Source of the DNA: Congeria kusceri
Lineage: Eukaryota > Mollusca > Bivalvia > Myida > Dreissenidae
NCBI GenBank assembly: GCA_027627225.1
Contig: CM051034.1
Span: forward strand, 6,920,058-6,984,057
Length of the DNA: 64,000 bases
Reading direction: 5' to 3'
In this document: positions 50,241-63,618 of the stretch, piece by piece
Position numbering within the stretch: position 1 is the stretch's first letter
Layout of the letters: every line of letters begins with the position of its first letter
Position numbers and translations under genes: made by a program
Notes under the pieces: model-generated
Told to the model about the DNA's origin: nothing
Database searches by the model: none
The model's input: only the letters and a program-made list of their open reading frames with translations

Positions 50241-53026
50241 TCAGGTTCGCACATGCTCATGAGTGTCCGGAAGTACTGACGCGGACTTCTGGCTAGGTGC
50301 TCGTGAGTCTCCGGAAATGCTGACGAGAACTTCCGGTCAGGTACCGAGTCGCCGGTTGTGCTGACGAGACAGCGTGTGAAATGTGTGAAAAGCAACACTG
50401 TGATATAACCACCTCGGTTCCCAAGTTTATAACTTGTGTATAATTATTATCGGACATATACTGACATATTAAGGTCTCATAGTTAAAAAATAAAAGATCT
50501 AAAATATAGAAATTGATCAAGAAATCAAAGCGGTCAACAATACTTATATTACTTCAACAGAATTGGCCTACACATTATGGCAAGACAAGATTAATACTAC
50601 GTTTTAAAATGTGTAAATTCTTCAAGATTACTGTTAATTTTTAACTGATTTTAACTGATTTTTAACTAATATCTTAAATTATAATAAGTCTTTTTCTACT
50701 GATTTTCTGACCTAATATAACGGGATTTACCCAAATTTTAAACCAAAGATAACTTTAAATTTAAGCACAGAGGCTTTAGCAATCTGTGAACGTGAATACC
50801 GACATAATACGTGCTCCCATTTCATACTTTCATTGTATATTTTCTTCATCATTGTTTGCATTCCATGATTACGTCATAATTCGTTTGTGTACATATAGAA
50901 CTATTGTTGTTGTTTTGTTCAACAAATCATTCATACAACGTGTGTTTTATCACACTGTGCGATTTTTCATGTTTTTTTTCAGGACCGTATGACGGTTAAA
51001 CGTTTTTCTGTATATAATACATCATTATAAGACATACTAATTAATACATACATATTTATTCATGTATTTTCTACTAAAAACGATGTACATCCCGGTGTGT
51101 TATTTTCCATGCAGAGACAAAATAGTTTGTATGTAAAACGTCAATTTGTACTTCATGTGCGTTTCGGTAAGTAATTTAAATGCGTCCGTATATTGAATTT
51201 CAATGCACATAACTTGAATAAGTGCATTTTGCACTCATGTGAGGTATTATTATAAATTATAATAGTGTATAGACTGTGACTGTCTCAAGTACAGTTAACA
51301 GTATATTTGCTTAAGGTACATAAACTTGTATAGATTTGTCTCAAATCCATAACATTTGGTGTGACTAAAAGTACATAAACTGTAACTAAAAGTGAACTTT
51401 TAGTACTGTTCTTGTTTGAAGAACATTGACTGTAGTTGTTTACAAATCCTTGGTTGTGAAAAGTTGACAAAATTGTCAAAAATGTAAAATTATTAGTGTT
51501 ATATGTATTATGTACGTGAATTCGATGTGCCATTTTCATATTAAAGATGTATTAAAAATGACTATTTTTGTCATTGAATAAAGATTGTAAATGAACATTG
51601 CATTGTTTTATTTGGTATCTTTGATATTCCTATAACAATAAGCGTATCGTCAAAAAATGAGAATTACTCTATGGAGTATACATTTTAGAGGTCTACACAT
51701 ATATTTATTCAAAGACATTTGAACACAAAGTACGCGCGCACTAAAAAGTTCAGACCGACTGCTTCTATATTACAGACATACGCTGGTATATATCAAGGCC
51801 GGGATTAACAAAGCTCCTTAGAAAAATCTTGACTTAAAGGGGATATATACGATTTTAATATCAACATGTCATTTTTTTCATATTTTGAACAACACAAATG
51901 AGAGGACGAATATGATCGAGCAAAGTTAAAATAAAACAAGAGATGTTTGTAAAACATGTATGCCACCCGACTTGCAGCCAAGTTGTGAATATGTGCAATT
52001 GTTAAGAATTTTTTTTAATATGCAATCCCAAGCGAGGTCTCGATATATGGTATCTAAGTATGAAGTTTCATTAAAATATCTCGATGCGTTCTCAAGTTAT
52101 TGAGCAGAAACCGTTTTTCTATTTTAGTAATAGTGACCTTGACCTTGATCCCACCCACCTCATATGAAATCCCAAGAGAGGTCTCAATATAAGGTATCTA
52201 TGTATAAAGTGTCATTAATATATCTCGATGCGTTCTCAAAATATTGAGCGGAAACCGTTTTTCTATTTTTAGCAACGGTGACCTTGACCTTTGACCTGTT
52301 GACCTCAAAATTTATAGGCGTCTTCATTTCCTCCCAAGTAACCAGCATACCAACTTTCATGATCGTAGGTCAAAGCATTCTCTTGATATCGTGCGGAAAC
52401 GAAATGGTCTACGGACAGACCGACCATCCGACCGACCGACCAACGGACGGACAGGTGCAAAGCAATATACCCCCCACTTCTTCGAAGGGGGGCATAATAA
52501 AAATACAGAGTTATATGTACCAATAAATCATGTGGTTTTTAATGAACTTCGTTATAACGACAAATTTATTCCTAGAGATACGCCAATACCGACACCATTA
52601 TCGTATTTGTGGCAGAAACAAAAAACGTGTCCAAGTGTCGTATGAACAATCTGCACAGAATGTAGGTCAACACGCAACAAATATCGGGGATTTCCCAATA
52701 TTGGTCAAGTCTAATGTACATGAATGAGTTTTCGACTGGAAGACAAAAAGTATTTTAACGGTGTAAAGCTCTAATTTCGAGGATTTTCGAATATCAGTTC
52801 TTCTGAACTTTTATTATAATTTGTTATTCATCACCGTTTTATCGGTTTAATTTTACTTGCATATGTTTCTATAAAAATTTGATGAGTCCATTTAACTGGC
52901 GGAAACAGAAGCCCGTATAAATGCCCAAGCAATACACAATTTCATGTGACCTTCAATGATATTTGGGAATCCCATGCTAGTATTCGAGCGGCGATACCAT
53001 GTTAACAATAACAATATTGATTTCAG

Positions 53027-54513
53027 AACCCAGACTTCTTTAGCAGTCACACGCCGGCGCTCTCTCGGACTATAAACCAGCGCATCCAAGAGTGGATGGA
53101 GTCACCGACGATCGACCTATACCATGAGTGCCGGCGGCTGTTCGTCAACCTGGCAGCCAAGTTTCTTATCAACATTGACATCAGCGACTCGGCGGTGGCG
53201 GAACTGGCCGAGCAGCTCCAGGTCTTTACAAACAACGTATTCTGTCTGCCCTGGAACATCCCGGGCTTCGGCTTTTATAAGGTAAATGAGGGACGACAGT
53301 AGATATACATGACATGTAGATTAATGCTTCAAAAGTTTGCATTTTCACTGCTTTCCAGTGTTACAAAAATATTCATATGTAAATATATTGCACTGGTAAT
53401 CGTTAAGAGTTGCTTTGTGTAAGCCTATACAAAGTCATAAATTAAATGTAAGATTAATGTATGTCCTTAGTCTCGGTGATCATGGAATTGACATTTCTTT
53501 ACACTCAAAATGTAACAATATGAAATGACTTTCATGGTTTCTGATTTTGGAATTATTTTTGCTTGAAGGCAACAAAAGCCAAAGAGCGCATGCGTGAAAT
53601 CATTGCATCATCTTTGAAGCTATCCGCAAACAATAACAAAAATGACCAGGAATTCTCGTCCGTTCTACAAGGCCTCTGCTCAACCTCAGGTGATGATGAT
53701 GTCACCAAAAACGTCATCTTGCTGGATTCCATTATCGACCTCCTTTTTTCCGGCGCGGAGACTGTGACCTCAGCCGGATTTTCATTGGCTTATCAGCTTT
53801 CCAGACACGATGACGTCATCCAGAAATTGAGATGCGAAATTGGGTCACTCGACCTCATGGACACGGATGACGTCATTTACGCACGTGACATACAGCCGAT
53901 GAAATACGTCGATGCGGTTGTCAAGGAGACGCTTAGAGTGCTGCCACCTGTCGGCGGGGCGTTCCGGACGGCCCTAGAAAAATTTGAAGTCGATGTAAGT
54001 TTTAGACCTCCTGTATCCGGTATATGCTGTAATATGCAATAATACATCTTCTTATAAAATAGTTCTGTTTTTTTCTCTCATACGTATCAAGATTCAATTT
54101 TAAGACAATACTTCTTTTTCTCGTCATTAGAAACAGTCTTTGAAAAACACTCGTTTTATTGAATTGCTGCTAAAATAAGCTCGCCATCTCGTTTCCAGGG
54201 TTACACGATTCCGAAGGGCTGGTCCGTGTCATTCGGTATCCGGGAAACGCACAACCGTGACGCAGCGATTCATGACCCCATGGCCTTCAACCCTGACCAA
54301 TGGCTGAACAATACTGACTCATTCGCGTACCTGCCGTTTGGGGGCGGGGCCAGAGTGTGCCCGGGTCAAGCGTATGCAAAAATGATTCTGAAACTGTTCA
54401 CTGTAGAGTTCGCGCGCTCGTGTTCAGTGAACATAGTTCAGGACAGCGACTTGTCTTACTGGCCCACCCCTAGACCTTCCGGTCAGATGCTTGTGAGCAT
54501 CCGGAAGTGCTAA
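53027..54513 (+). CDS. CYP26-like P450 3' exons, copy 9
   Basis: Exons 53027-53281, 53569-53994, 54199-54513. Peptide identical to copy 2. It keeps the TTC Phe codon, unlike its neighbours copies 8 and 10. Confidence 0.85.
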
Positions 54514-57299
54514 TCAGGTTCGCACATGCTCATGAGTGTCCGGAAGTACTGACGCGGACTTCTGGCTAGGTGCTCGTGAGTCTCCGGAAATGCTGACGAG
54601 AACTTCCGGTCAGGTACCGAGTCGCCGGTTGTGCTGACGAGACAGCGTGTGAAATGTGTGAAAAGCAACACTGTGATATAACCACCTCGGTTCCCAAGTT
54701 TATAACTTGTGTATAATTATTATCGGACATATACTGACATATTAAGGTCTCATAGTTAAAAAATAAAAGATCTAAAATATAGAAATTGATCAAGAAATCA
54801 AAGCGGTCAACAATACTTATATTACTTCAACAGAATTGGCCTACACATTATGGCAAGACAAGATTAATACTACGTTTTAAAATGTGTAAATTCTTCAAGA
54901 TTACTGTTAATTTTTAACTGATTTTAACTGATTTTTAACTAATATCTTAAATTATAATAAGTCTTTTTCTACTGATTTTCTGACCTAATATAACGGGATT
55001 TACCCAAATTTTAAACCAAAGATAACTTTAAATTTAAGCACAGAGGCTTTAGCAATCTGTGAACGTGAATACCGACATAATACGTGCTCCCATTTCATAC
55101 TTTCATTGTATATTTTCTTCATCATTGTTTGCATTCCATGATTACGTCATAATTCGTTTGTGTACATATAGAACTATTGTTGTTGTTTTGTTCAACAAAT
55201 CATTCATACAACGTGTGTTTTATCACACTGTGCGATTTTTCATGTTTTTTTTCAGGACCGTATGACGGTTAAACGTTTTTCTGTATATAATACATCATTA
55301 TAAGACATACTAATTAATACATACATATTTATTCATGTATTTTCTACTAAAAACGATGTACATCCCGGTGTGTTATTTTCCATGCAGAGACAAAATAGTT
55401 TGTATGTAAAACGTCAATTTGTACTTCATGTGCGTTTCGGTAAGTAATTTAAATGCGTCCGTATATTGAATTTCAATGCACATAACTTGAATAAGTGCAT
55501 TTTGCACTCATGTGAGGTATTATTATAAATTATAATAGTGTATAGACTGTGACTGTCTCAAGTACAGTTAACAGTATATTTGCTTAAGGTACATAAACTT
55601 GTATAGATTTGTCTCAAATCCATAACATTTGGTGTGACTAAAAGTACATAAACTGTAACTAAAAGTGAACTTTTAGTACTGTTCTTGTTTGAAGAACATT
55701 GACTGTAGTTGTTTACAAATCCTTGGTTGTGAAAAGTTGACAAAATTGTCAAAAATGTAAAATTATTAGTGTTATATGTATTATGTACGTGAATTCGATG
55801 TGCCATTTTCATATTAAAGATGTATTAAAAATGACTATTTTTGTCATTGAATAAAGATTGTAAATGAACATTGCATTGTTTTATTTGGTATCTTTGATAT
55901 TCCTATAACAATAAGCGTATCGTCAAAAAATGAGAATTACTCTATGGAGTATACATTTTAGAGGTCTACACATATATTTATTCAAAGACATTTGAACACA
56001 AAGTACGCGCGCACTAAAAAGTTCAGACCGACTGCTTCTATATTACAGACATACGCTGGTATATATCAAGGCCGGGATTAACAAAGCTCCTTAGAAAAAT
56101 CTTGACTTAAAGGGGATATATACGATTTTAATATCAACATGTCATTTTTTTCATATTTTGAACAACACAAATGAGAGGACGAATATGATCGAGCAAAGTT
56201 AAAATAAAACAAGAGATGTTTGTAAAACATGTATGCCACCCGACTTGCAGCCAAGTTGTGAATATGTGCAATTGTTAAGAATTTTTTTTAATATGCAATC
56301 CCAAGCGAGGTCTCGATATATGGTATCTAAGTATGAAGTTTCATTAAAATATCTCGATGCGTTCTCAAGTTATTGAGCAGAAACCGTTTTTCTATTTTAG
56401 TAATAGTGACCTTGACCTTGATCCCACCCACCTCATATGAAATCCCAAGAGAGGTCTCAATATAAGGTATCTATGTATAAAGTGTCATTAATATATCTCG
56501 ATGCGTTCTCAAAATATTGAGCGGAAACCGTTTTTCTATTTTTAGCAACGGTGACCTTGACCTTTGACCTGTTGACCTCAAAATTTATAGGCGTCTTCAT
56601 TTCCTCCCAAGTAACCAGCATACCAACTTTCATGATCGTAGGTCAAAGCATTCTCTTGATATCGTGCGGAAACGAAATGGTCTACGGACAGACCGACCAT
56701 CCGACCGACCGACCAACGGACGGACAGGTGCAAAGCAATATACCCCCCACTTCTTCGAAGGGGGGCATAATAAAAATACAGAGTTATATGTACCAATAAA
56801 TCATGTGGTTTTTAATGAACTTCGTTATAACGACAAATTTATTCCTAGAGATACGCCAATACCGACACCATTATCGTATTTGTGGCAGAAACAAAAAACG
56901 TGTCCAAGTGTCGTATGAACAATCTGCACAGAATGTAGGTCAACACGCAACAAATATCGGGGATTTCCCAATATTGGTCAAGTCTAATGTACATGAATGA
57001 GTTTTCGACTGGAAGACAAAAAGTATTTTAACGGTGTAAAGCTCTAATTTCGAGGATTTTCGAATATCAGTTCTTCTGAACTTTTATTATAATTTGTTAT
57101 TCATCACCGTTTTATCGGTTTAATTTTACTTGCATATGTTTCTATAAAAATTTGATGAGTCCATTTAACTGGCGGAAACAGAAGCCCGTATAAATGCCCA
57201 AGCAATACACAATTTCATGTGACCTTCAATGATATTTGGGAATCCCATGCTAGTATTCGAGCGGCGATACCATGTTAACAATAACAATATTGATTTCAG

Positions 57300-58786
57300 A
57301 ACCCAGACTTCTTTAGCAGTCACACGCCGGCGCTCTCTCGGACTATAAACCAGCGCATCCAAGAGTGGATGGAGTCACCGACGATCGACCTATACCATGA
57401 GTGCCGGCGGCTGTTTGTCAACCTGGCAGCCAAGTTTCTTATCAACATTGACATCAGCGACTCGGCGGTGGCGGAACTGGCCGAGCAGCTCCAGGTCTTT
57501 ACAAACAACGTATTCTGTCTGCCCTGGAACATCCCGGGCTTCGGCTTTTATAAGGTAAATGAGGGACGACAGTAGATATACATGACATGTAGATTAATGC
57601 TTCAAAAGTTTGCATTTTCACTGCTTTCCAGTGTTACAAAAATATTCATATGTAAATATATTGCACTGGTAATCGTTAAGAGTTGCTTTGTGTAAGCCTA
57701 TACAAAGTCATAAATTAAATGTAAGATTAATGTATGTCCTTAGTCTCGGTGATCATGGAATTGACATTTCTTTACACTCAAAATGTAACAATATGAAATG
57801 ACTTTCATGGTTTCTGATTTTGGAATTATTTTTGCTTGAAGGCAACAAAAGCCAAAGAGCGCATGCGTGAAATCATTGCATCATCTTTGAAGCTATCCGC
57901 AAACAATAACAAAAATGACCAGGAATTCTCGTCCGTTCTACAAGGCCTCTGCTCAACCTCAGGTGATGATGATGTCACCAAAAACGTCATCTTGCTGGAT
58001 TCCATTATCGACCTCCTTTTTTCCGGCGCGGAGACTGTGACCTCAGCCGGATTTTCATTGGCTTATCAGCTTTCCAGACACGATGACGTCATCCAGAAAT
58101 TGAGATGCGAAATTGGGTCACTCGACCTCATGGACACGGATGACGTCATTTACGCACGTGACATACAGCCGATGAAATACGTCGATGCGGTTGTCAAGGA
58201 GACGCTTAGAGTGCTGCCACCTGTCGGCGGGGCGTTCCGGACGGCCCTAGAAAAATTTGAAGTCGATGTAAGTTTTAGACCTCCTGTATCCGGTATATGC
58301 TGTAATATGCAATAATACATCTTCTTATAAAATAGTTCTGTTTTTTTCTCTCATACGTATCAAGATTCAATTTTAAGACAATACTTCTTTTTCTCGTCAT
58401 TAGAAACAGTCTTTGAAAAACACTCGTTTTATTGAATTGCTGCTAAAATAAGCTCGCCATCTCGTTTCCAGGGTTACACGATTCCGAAGGGCTGGTCCGT
58501 GTCATTCGGTATCCGGGAAACGCACAACCGTGACGCAGCGATTCATGACCCCATGGCCTTCAACCCTGACCAATGGCTGAACAATACTGACTCATTCGCG
58601 TACCTGCCGTTTGGGGGCGGGGCCAGAGTGTGCCCGGGTCAAGCGTATGCAAAAATGATTCTGAAACTGTTCACTGTAGAGTTCGCGCGCTCGTGTTCAG
58701 TGAACATAGTTCAGGACAGCGACTTGTCTTACTGGCCCACCCCTAGACCTTCCGGTCAGATGCTTGTGAGCATCCGGAAGTGCTAA
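57300..58786 (+). CDS. CYP26-like P450 3' exons, copy 10 (last)
   Basis: Exons 57300-57554, 57842-58267, 58472-58786. Peptide identical to copy 2, with the same TTT synonymous change in exon 1 as copy 8 (about 57416). Downstream, the partial eleventh unit supplies its 3' flank and poly(A) signal (60125-60130) but no further exons. Confidence 0.85.
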
Positions 58787-58926
58787 TCAGGTTCGCACAT
58801 GCTCATGAGTGTCCGGAAGTACTGACGCGGACTTCTGGCTAGGTGCTCGTGAGTCTCCGGAAATGCTGACGAGAACTTCCGGTCAGGTACCGAGTCGCCG
58901 GTTGTGCTGACGAGACAGCGTGTGAA

Positions 58927-61432
58927 ATGTGTGAAAAGCAACACTGTGATATAACCACCTCGGTTCCCAAGTTTATAACTTGTGTATAATTATTATCGGA
59001 CATATACTGACATATTAAGGTCTCATAGTTAAAAAATAAAAGATCTAAAATATAGAAATTGATCAAGAAATCAAAGCGGTCAACAATACTTATATTACTT
59101 CAACAGAATTGGCCTACACATTATGGCAAGACAAGATTAATACTACGTTTTAAAATGTGTAAATTCTTCAAGATTACTGTTAATTTTTAACTGATTTTAA
59201 CTGATTTTTAACTAATATCTTAAATTATAATAAGTCTTTTTCTACTGATTTTCTGACCTAATATAACGGGATTTACCCAAATTTTAAACCAAAGATAACT
59301 TTAAATTTAAGCACAGAGGCTTTAGCAATCTGTGAACGTGAATACCGACATAATACGTGCTCCCATTTCATACTTTCATTGTATATTTTCTTCATCATTG
59401 TTTGCATTCCATGATTACGTCATAATTCGTTTGTGTACATATAGAACTATTGTTGTTGTTTTGTTCAACAAATCATTCATACAACGTGTGTTTTATCACA
59501 CTGTGCGATTTTTCATGTTTTTTTTCAGGACCGTATGACGGTTAAACGTTTTTCTGTATATAATACATCATTATAAGACATACTAATTAATACATACATA
59601 TTTATTCATGTATTTTCTACTAAAAACGATGTACATCCCGGTGTGTTATTTTCCATGCAGAGACAAAATAGTTTGTATGTAAAACGTCAATTTGTACTTC
59701 ATGTGCGTTTCGGTAAGTAATTTAAATGCGTCCGTATATTGAATTTCAATGCACATAACTTGAATAAGTGCATTTTGCACTCATGTGAGGTATTATTATA
59801 AATTATAATAGTGTATAGACTGTGACTGTCTCAAGTACAGTTAACAGTATATTTGCTTAAGGTACATAAACTTGTATAGATTTGTCTCAAATCCATAACA
59901 TTTGGTGTGACTAAAAGTACATAAACTGTAACTAAAAGTGAACTTTTAGTACTGTTCTTGTTTGAAGAACATTGACTGTAGTTGTTTACAAATCCTTGGT
60001 TGTGAAAAGTTGACAAAATTGTCAAAAATGTAAAATTATTAGTGTTATATGTATTATGTACGTGAATTCGATGTGCCATTTTCATATTAAAGATGTATTA
60101 AAAATGACTATTTTTGTCATTGAATAAAGATTGTAAATGAACATTGCATTGTTTTATTTGGTATCTTTGATATTCCTATAACAATAAGCGTATCGTCAAA
60201 AAATGAGAATTACTCTATGGAGTATACATTTTAGAGGTCTACACATATATTTATTCAAAGACATTTGAACACAAAGTACGCGCGCACTAAAAAGTTCAGA
60301 CCGACTGCTTCTATATTACAGACATACGCTGGTATATATCAAGGCCGGGATTAACAAAGCTCCTTAGAAAAATCTTGACTTAAAGGGGATATATACGATT
60401 TTAATATCAACATGTCATTTTTTTCATATTTTGAACAACACAAATGAGAGGACGAATATGATCGAGCAAAGTTAAAATAAAACAAGAGATGTTTGTAAAA
60501 CATGTATGCCACCCGACTTGCAGCCAAGTTGTGAATATGTGCAATTGTTAAGAATTTTTTTTAATATGCAATCCCAAGCGAGGTCTCGATATATGGTATC
60601 TAAGTATGAAGTTTCATTAAAATATCTCGATGCGTTCTCAAGTTATTGAGCAGAAACCGTTTTTCTATTTTAGTAATAGTGACCTTGACCTTGATCCCAC
60701 CCACCTCATATGAAATCCCAAGAGAGGTCTCAATATAAGGTATCTATGTATAAAGTGTCATTAATATATCTCGATGCGTTCTCAAAATATTGAGCGGAAA
60801 CCGTTTTTCTATTTTTAGCAACGGTGACCTTGACCTTTGACCTGTTGACCTCAAAATTTATAGGCGTCTTCATTTCCTCCCAAGTAACCAGCATACCAAC
60901 TTTCATGATCGTAGGTCAAAGCATTCTCTTGATATCGTGCGGAAACGAAATGGTCTACGGACAGACCGACCATCCGACCGACCGACCAACGGACGGACAG
61001 GTGCAAAGCAATATACCCCCCACTTCTTCGAAGGGGGGCATAATAAAAATACAGAGTTATATGTACCAATAAATCATGTGGTTTTTAATGAACTTCGTTA
61101 TAACGACAAATTTATTCCTAGAGATACGCCAATACCGACACCATTATCGTATTTGTGGCAGAAACAAAAAACGTGTCCAAGTGTCGTATGAACAATCTGC
61201 ACAGAATGTAGGTCAACACGCAACAAATATCGGGGATTTCCCAATATTGGTCAAGTCTAATGTACATGAATGAGTTTTCGACTGGAAGACAAAAAGTATT
61301 TTAACGGTGTAAAGCTCTAATTTCGAGGATTTTCGAATATCAGTTCTTCTGAACTTTTATTATAATTTGTTATTCATCACCGTTTTATCGGTTTAATTTT
61401 ACTTGCATATGTTTCTATAAAAATTTGATGAG
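58927..61432 (+). repeat. Partial eleventh unit of the 4,273-bp array
   Basis: It covers the first 2,506 bp of the unit (3' flank, poly(A) signal, dispersed element, most of the spacer) and stops about 140 bp before where exon 1 would begin. It shows the common variants of units 7-10. Confidence 0.95.
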
Positions 61433-61902
61433 ATCGTACATACCCTCTTTAAATTGTTCTTATGCGAAAGTTTCAGATCTATTTTTTTCCATGTGAAATG
61501 TGCGAAATATTGTTCAAAAATGTTCAATACGAAACATCTGAGCAATATTTACAATTTTAAAACAATTTAACGTAAAAAGATCTATACATGAAATAACCGC
61601 AGAGTGACAGACGAAATGTATTTTATGAATTTAAGAATTGTTTAAATATTTTTCACTACGAAGCTTTGTGGCCGTTGGACCTGGAATGATAATTAGCACG
61701 TTTACATATAGATATCAAAATGCGCAATTCCATTGAACAATGCGCCAGCTTATTTATATACGGTTCATATATAACTGTCAGAAGAATTCATAACATATTT
61801 TTAAACAGTAGAAGTCAAATCAATAGATCTACCGACAAAACTGCAAGAAGGAACGGTGAGCCAATGGTTGTTTGGCACTTCCGACCTATTAGTTTATTAT
61901 TA
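61433..61902. other. Unassigned right flank of the array
   Basis: AT-rich single-copy-looking DNA. No ORF with motifs; no sequence resembling the P450 exons. Confidence 0.4.
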
Positions 61903-62102
61903 TATACAAGCGCGAAAACGCGAGTACACGATACGAAGGAGGTAAATCGCGATGCGATGGGGCGACAACACGATGCGACGTAGCGAAGACATGATGCGAC
62001 CGCGCGAGAATACGATGCAATGAAGGGAAAATTAGTATAGAGACCATGCATCGTGATTTCACGCTGTCGTATCGTGTTCTCGCGTTTTCGCGCTTCTATA
62101 TC
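61903..62102. repeat. 200-bp inverted-repeat (hairpin) element
   Basis: The left arm 61903-61935 contains 'aagcgcgaaaacgcgag' and 'acacgatacg'. The right arm, about 62068-62100, is its reverse complement with 31 of 33 positions matching. The interior is rich in 'cgatgcga' and 'gcgcgaga' words. The structure suggests a MITE or foldback-type repeat. Target duplications are not evident. Confidence 0.65.
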
Positions 62103-63000
62103 CATATGTCAACAGTGCGAAATAACGATATCTCTAACGGAGCACCGTAATAAATATTATAACATTAGATTATTTGCTTATTATTATAAGTCAAATCATA
62201 GCACCCTGGTCACGTGCCTAGTTTTTGTGGTAAATTGTATTGTCTGTCATTAACAGACTGAAACTTTGAAGATATGAGCGTCTGTCTGTGGTGAAAGAAA
62301 AAACAACAAAGAAGTTTAATGAACCTGAAGGGACAAAGAGTGTATTACAGATTGACAAATTTACACTTTTAGTAACATGTGTCACAGATGCCAAAATGAG
62401 AAGTACATAAATATGAAAATTATACTCTTGACTCAACACATATATGTTTTTTTAAATATTGTATGTGCCCTTTATGAATAAACACCATTTGAAATAACAA
62501 CTAGTTTGAAGCGTTTCGTTGATAGTCCTTTTTTTTTGGGGGGGGGGGGGGAAACACGCTCATCACTGACGCAAAGATAAAAAAAAAAATCGTAAATTCA
62601 TATAACCCCGAATGGCCAATATTTCACCTCATTTTATTTTTATTTTTCCTGAACAAATATTAGGGTTGTTTAGTTGAGATGCTTTAGTTTGTGTGGTTAA
62701 GACAATTGAACAGCATTATTTTCAAAAAAAACACACGAAAGTATGTAAATAATTCCCTTTAAAACATGCCACACGTGTGATCTGTGACTTTCAATAATTA
62801 AACTAGACATATGACTAACGATGATTAATAAGCCCAACTACAGACACAGATGAAAAGGTTTGCAGTCGCATTGCTTTGACACAGAACAATGTTTTGATTG
62901 ACAAAATGACCTGCATAAGAGAAAAAAATGGGCTTTAAAATGAACAAAAAAGAAGAATACAATGCATGTCCCGGACAATAATTTTGACCTTCGACAATGA
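62103..63000. other. Unassigned stretch
   Basis: No supported gene. It contains a T9G14-type homopolymer junction near 62530, which is prone to sequencing error. Confidence 0.4.
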
Positions 63001-63004
63001 AAAA

Positions 63005-63246
63005 TGACATTGAACTTTCAGCTACAGACCTGGTCCTTGAGTGTGTCTCATAATAATGTTTATCCGCTCTCGAGACAATGTATTTCAAAATCATTCCATG
63101 TCGGACAAATGTATGTATCCTTCAAAACCTTCATTGCTATATTTGACCTTGGATTCACAGACATTGTTCTTGCCTGGGACACATCCTCTCCAGATGGTGA
63201 GAACTTTGTTCAAAGTTATAGCAGACACCCTGTTTGTAGGTACAAA
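63005..63246 (+). repeat. Two diverged copies of a 'tgacctt...gacacatcctctccagatggtgag' dispersed repeat
   Basis: The phrases 'cagctacagacctggtccttg' and 'ttggattcacagacattgttcttg' are diverged versions of one block; the second continues into 'gggacacatcctctccagat' and 'caaagttata'. The wording resembles a widespread mollusc repeat. It abuts the 62-bp array, whose units contain the related 'gtgacctttgatc'. Confidence 0.5.
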
Positions 63247-63618
63247 ACATGACCCGAACACAAATATTTCTTATATGTGACCTTTGATCTTTTGAGCTTT
63301 GATACAATACATGACCCGAACACAAATATTTCTTATATGTGACCTTTGATCTTTTGAGCTTTGATACAATACATGACCCGAACACAAATATTTCTTATAT
63401 GTGACCTTTGATCTTTTGAGCTTTGATACAATACATGACCCGAACACAAATATTTCTTATATGTGACCCTTGATCGTTTTTGCTTTGATACAATACATGA
63501 CCCGAACACAAATATTTCTTATATTTGACCTTTGATCGTTTGAGCTTTGATACAATAAATGACCCGAACACAAATACTTCTTATATGTGACCTTTGATCG
63601 TTTGAGCTGTGCGAGGTC
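63247..63618 (+). repeat. 62-bp minisatellite, 6 units
   Basis: Units starting 'acatgacccgaacacaaata' occur at 63247, 63309, 63371, 63433, 63495 and 63557, each with 'gtgacctttgatc..ttgagctttgatacaat'. Units 1-3 are almost identical; units 4-6 carry 'gatcgtttt/gatcgtttg' variants. The minus-strand open frames here (63155-63385, 63457-63657) come from the repeat. Confidence 0.95.

Larger units (their letters stand above)
16201..61432 (+). repeat. 4,273-bp tandem array carrying CYP26-like 3' exons (10 units + partial)
   Basis: Head-to-tail units start at 16201 (4,274 bp with indels), 20475, 24748, 29021, 33294, 37567, 41840 (4,268 bp), 46108, 50381 and 54654; a partial unit runs 58927-61432. 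Each unit contains, in order, 3' flank with a poly(A) signal, a dispersed TGACCT-rich element, an unassigned spacer and three P450 exons. I found only a handful of substitutions between units 2-11 by reading, i.e. near-complete identity. The array ends inside the spacer upstream of the first exon: after 'aaatttgatgag' at 61432 the sequence changes abruptly. Real recent amplification is plausible; misassembly cannot be excluded next to a gap. Confidence 0.97.
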
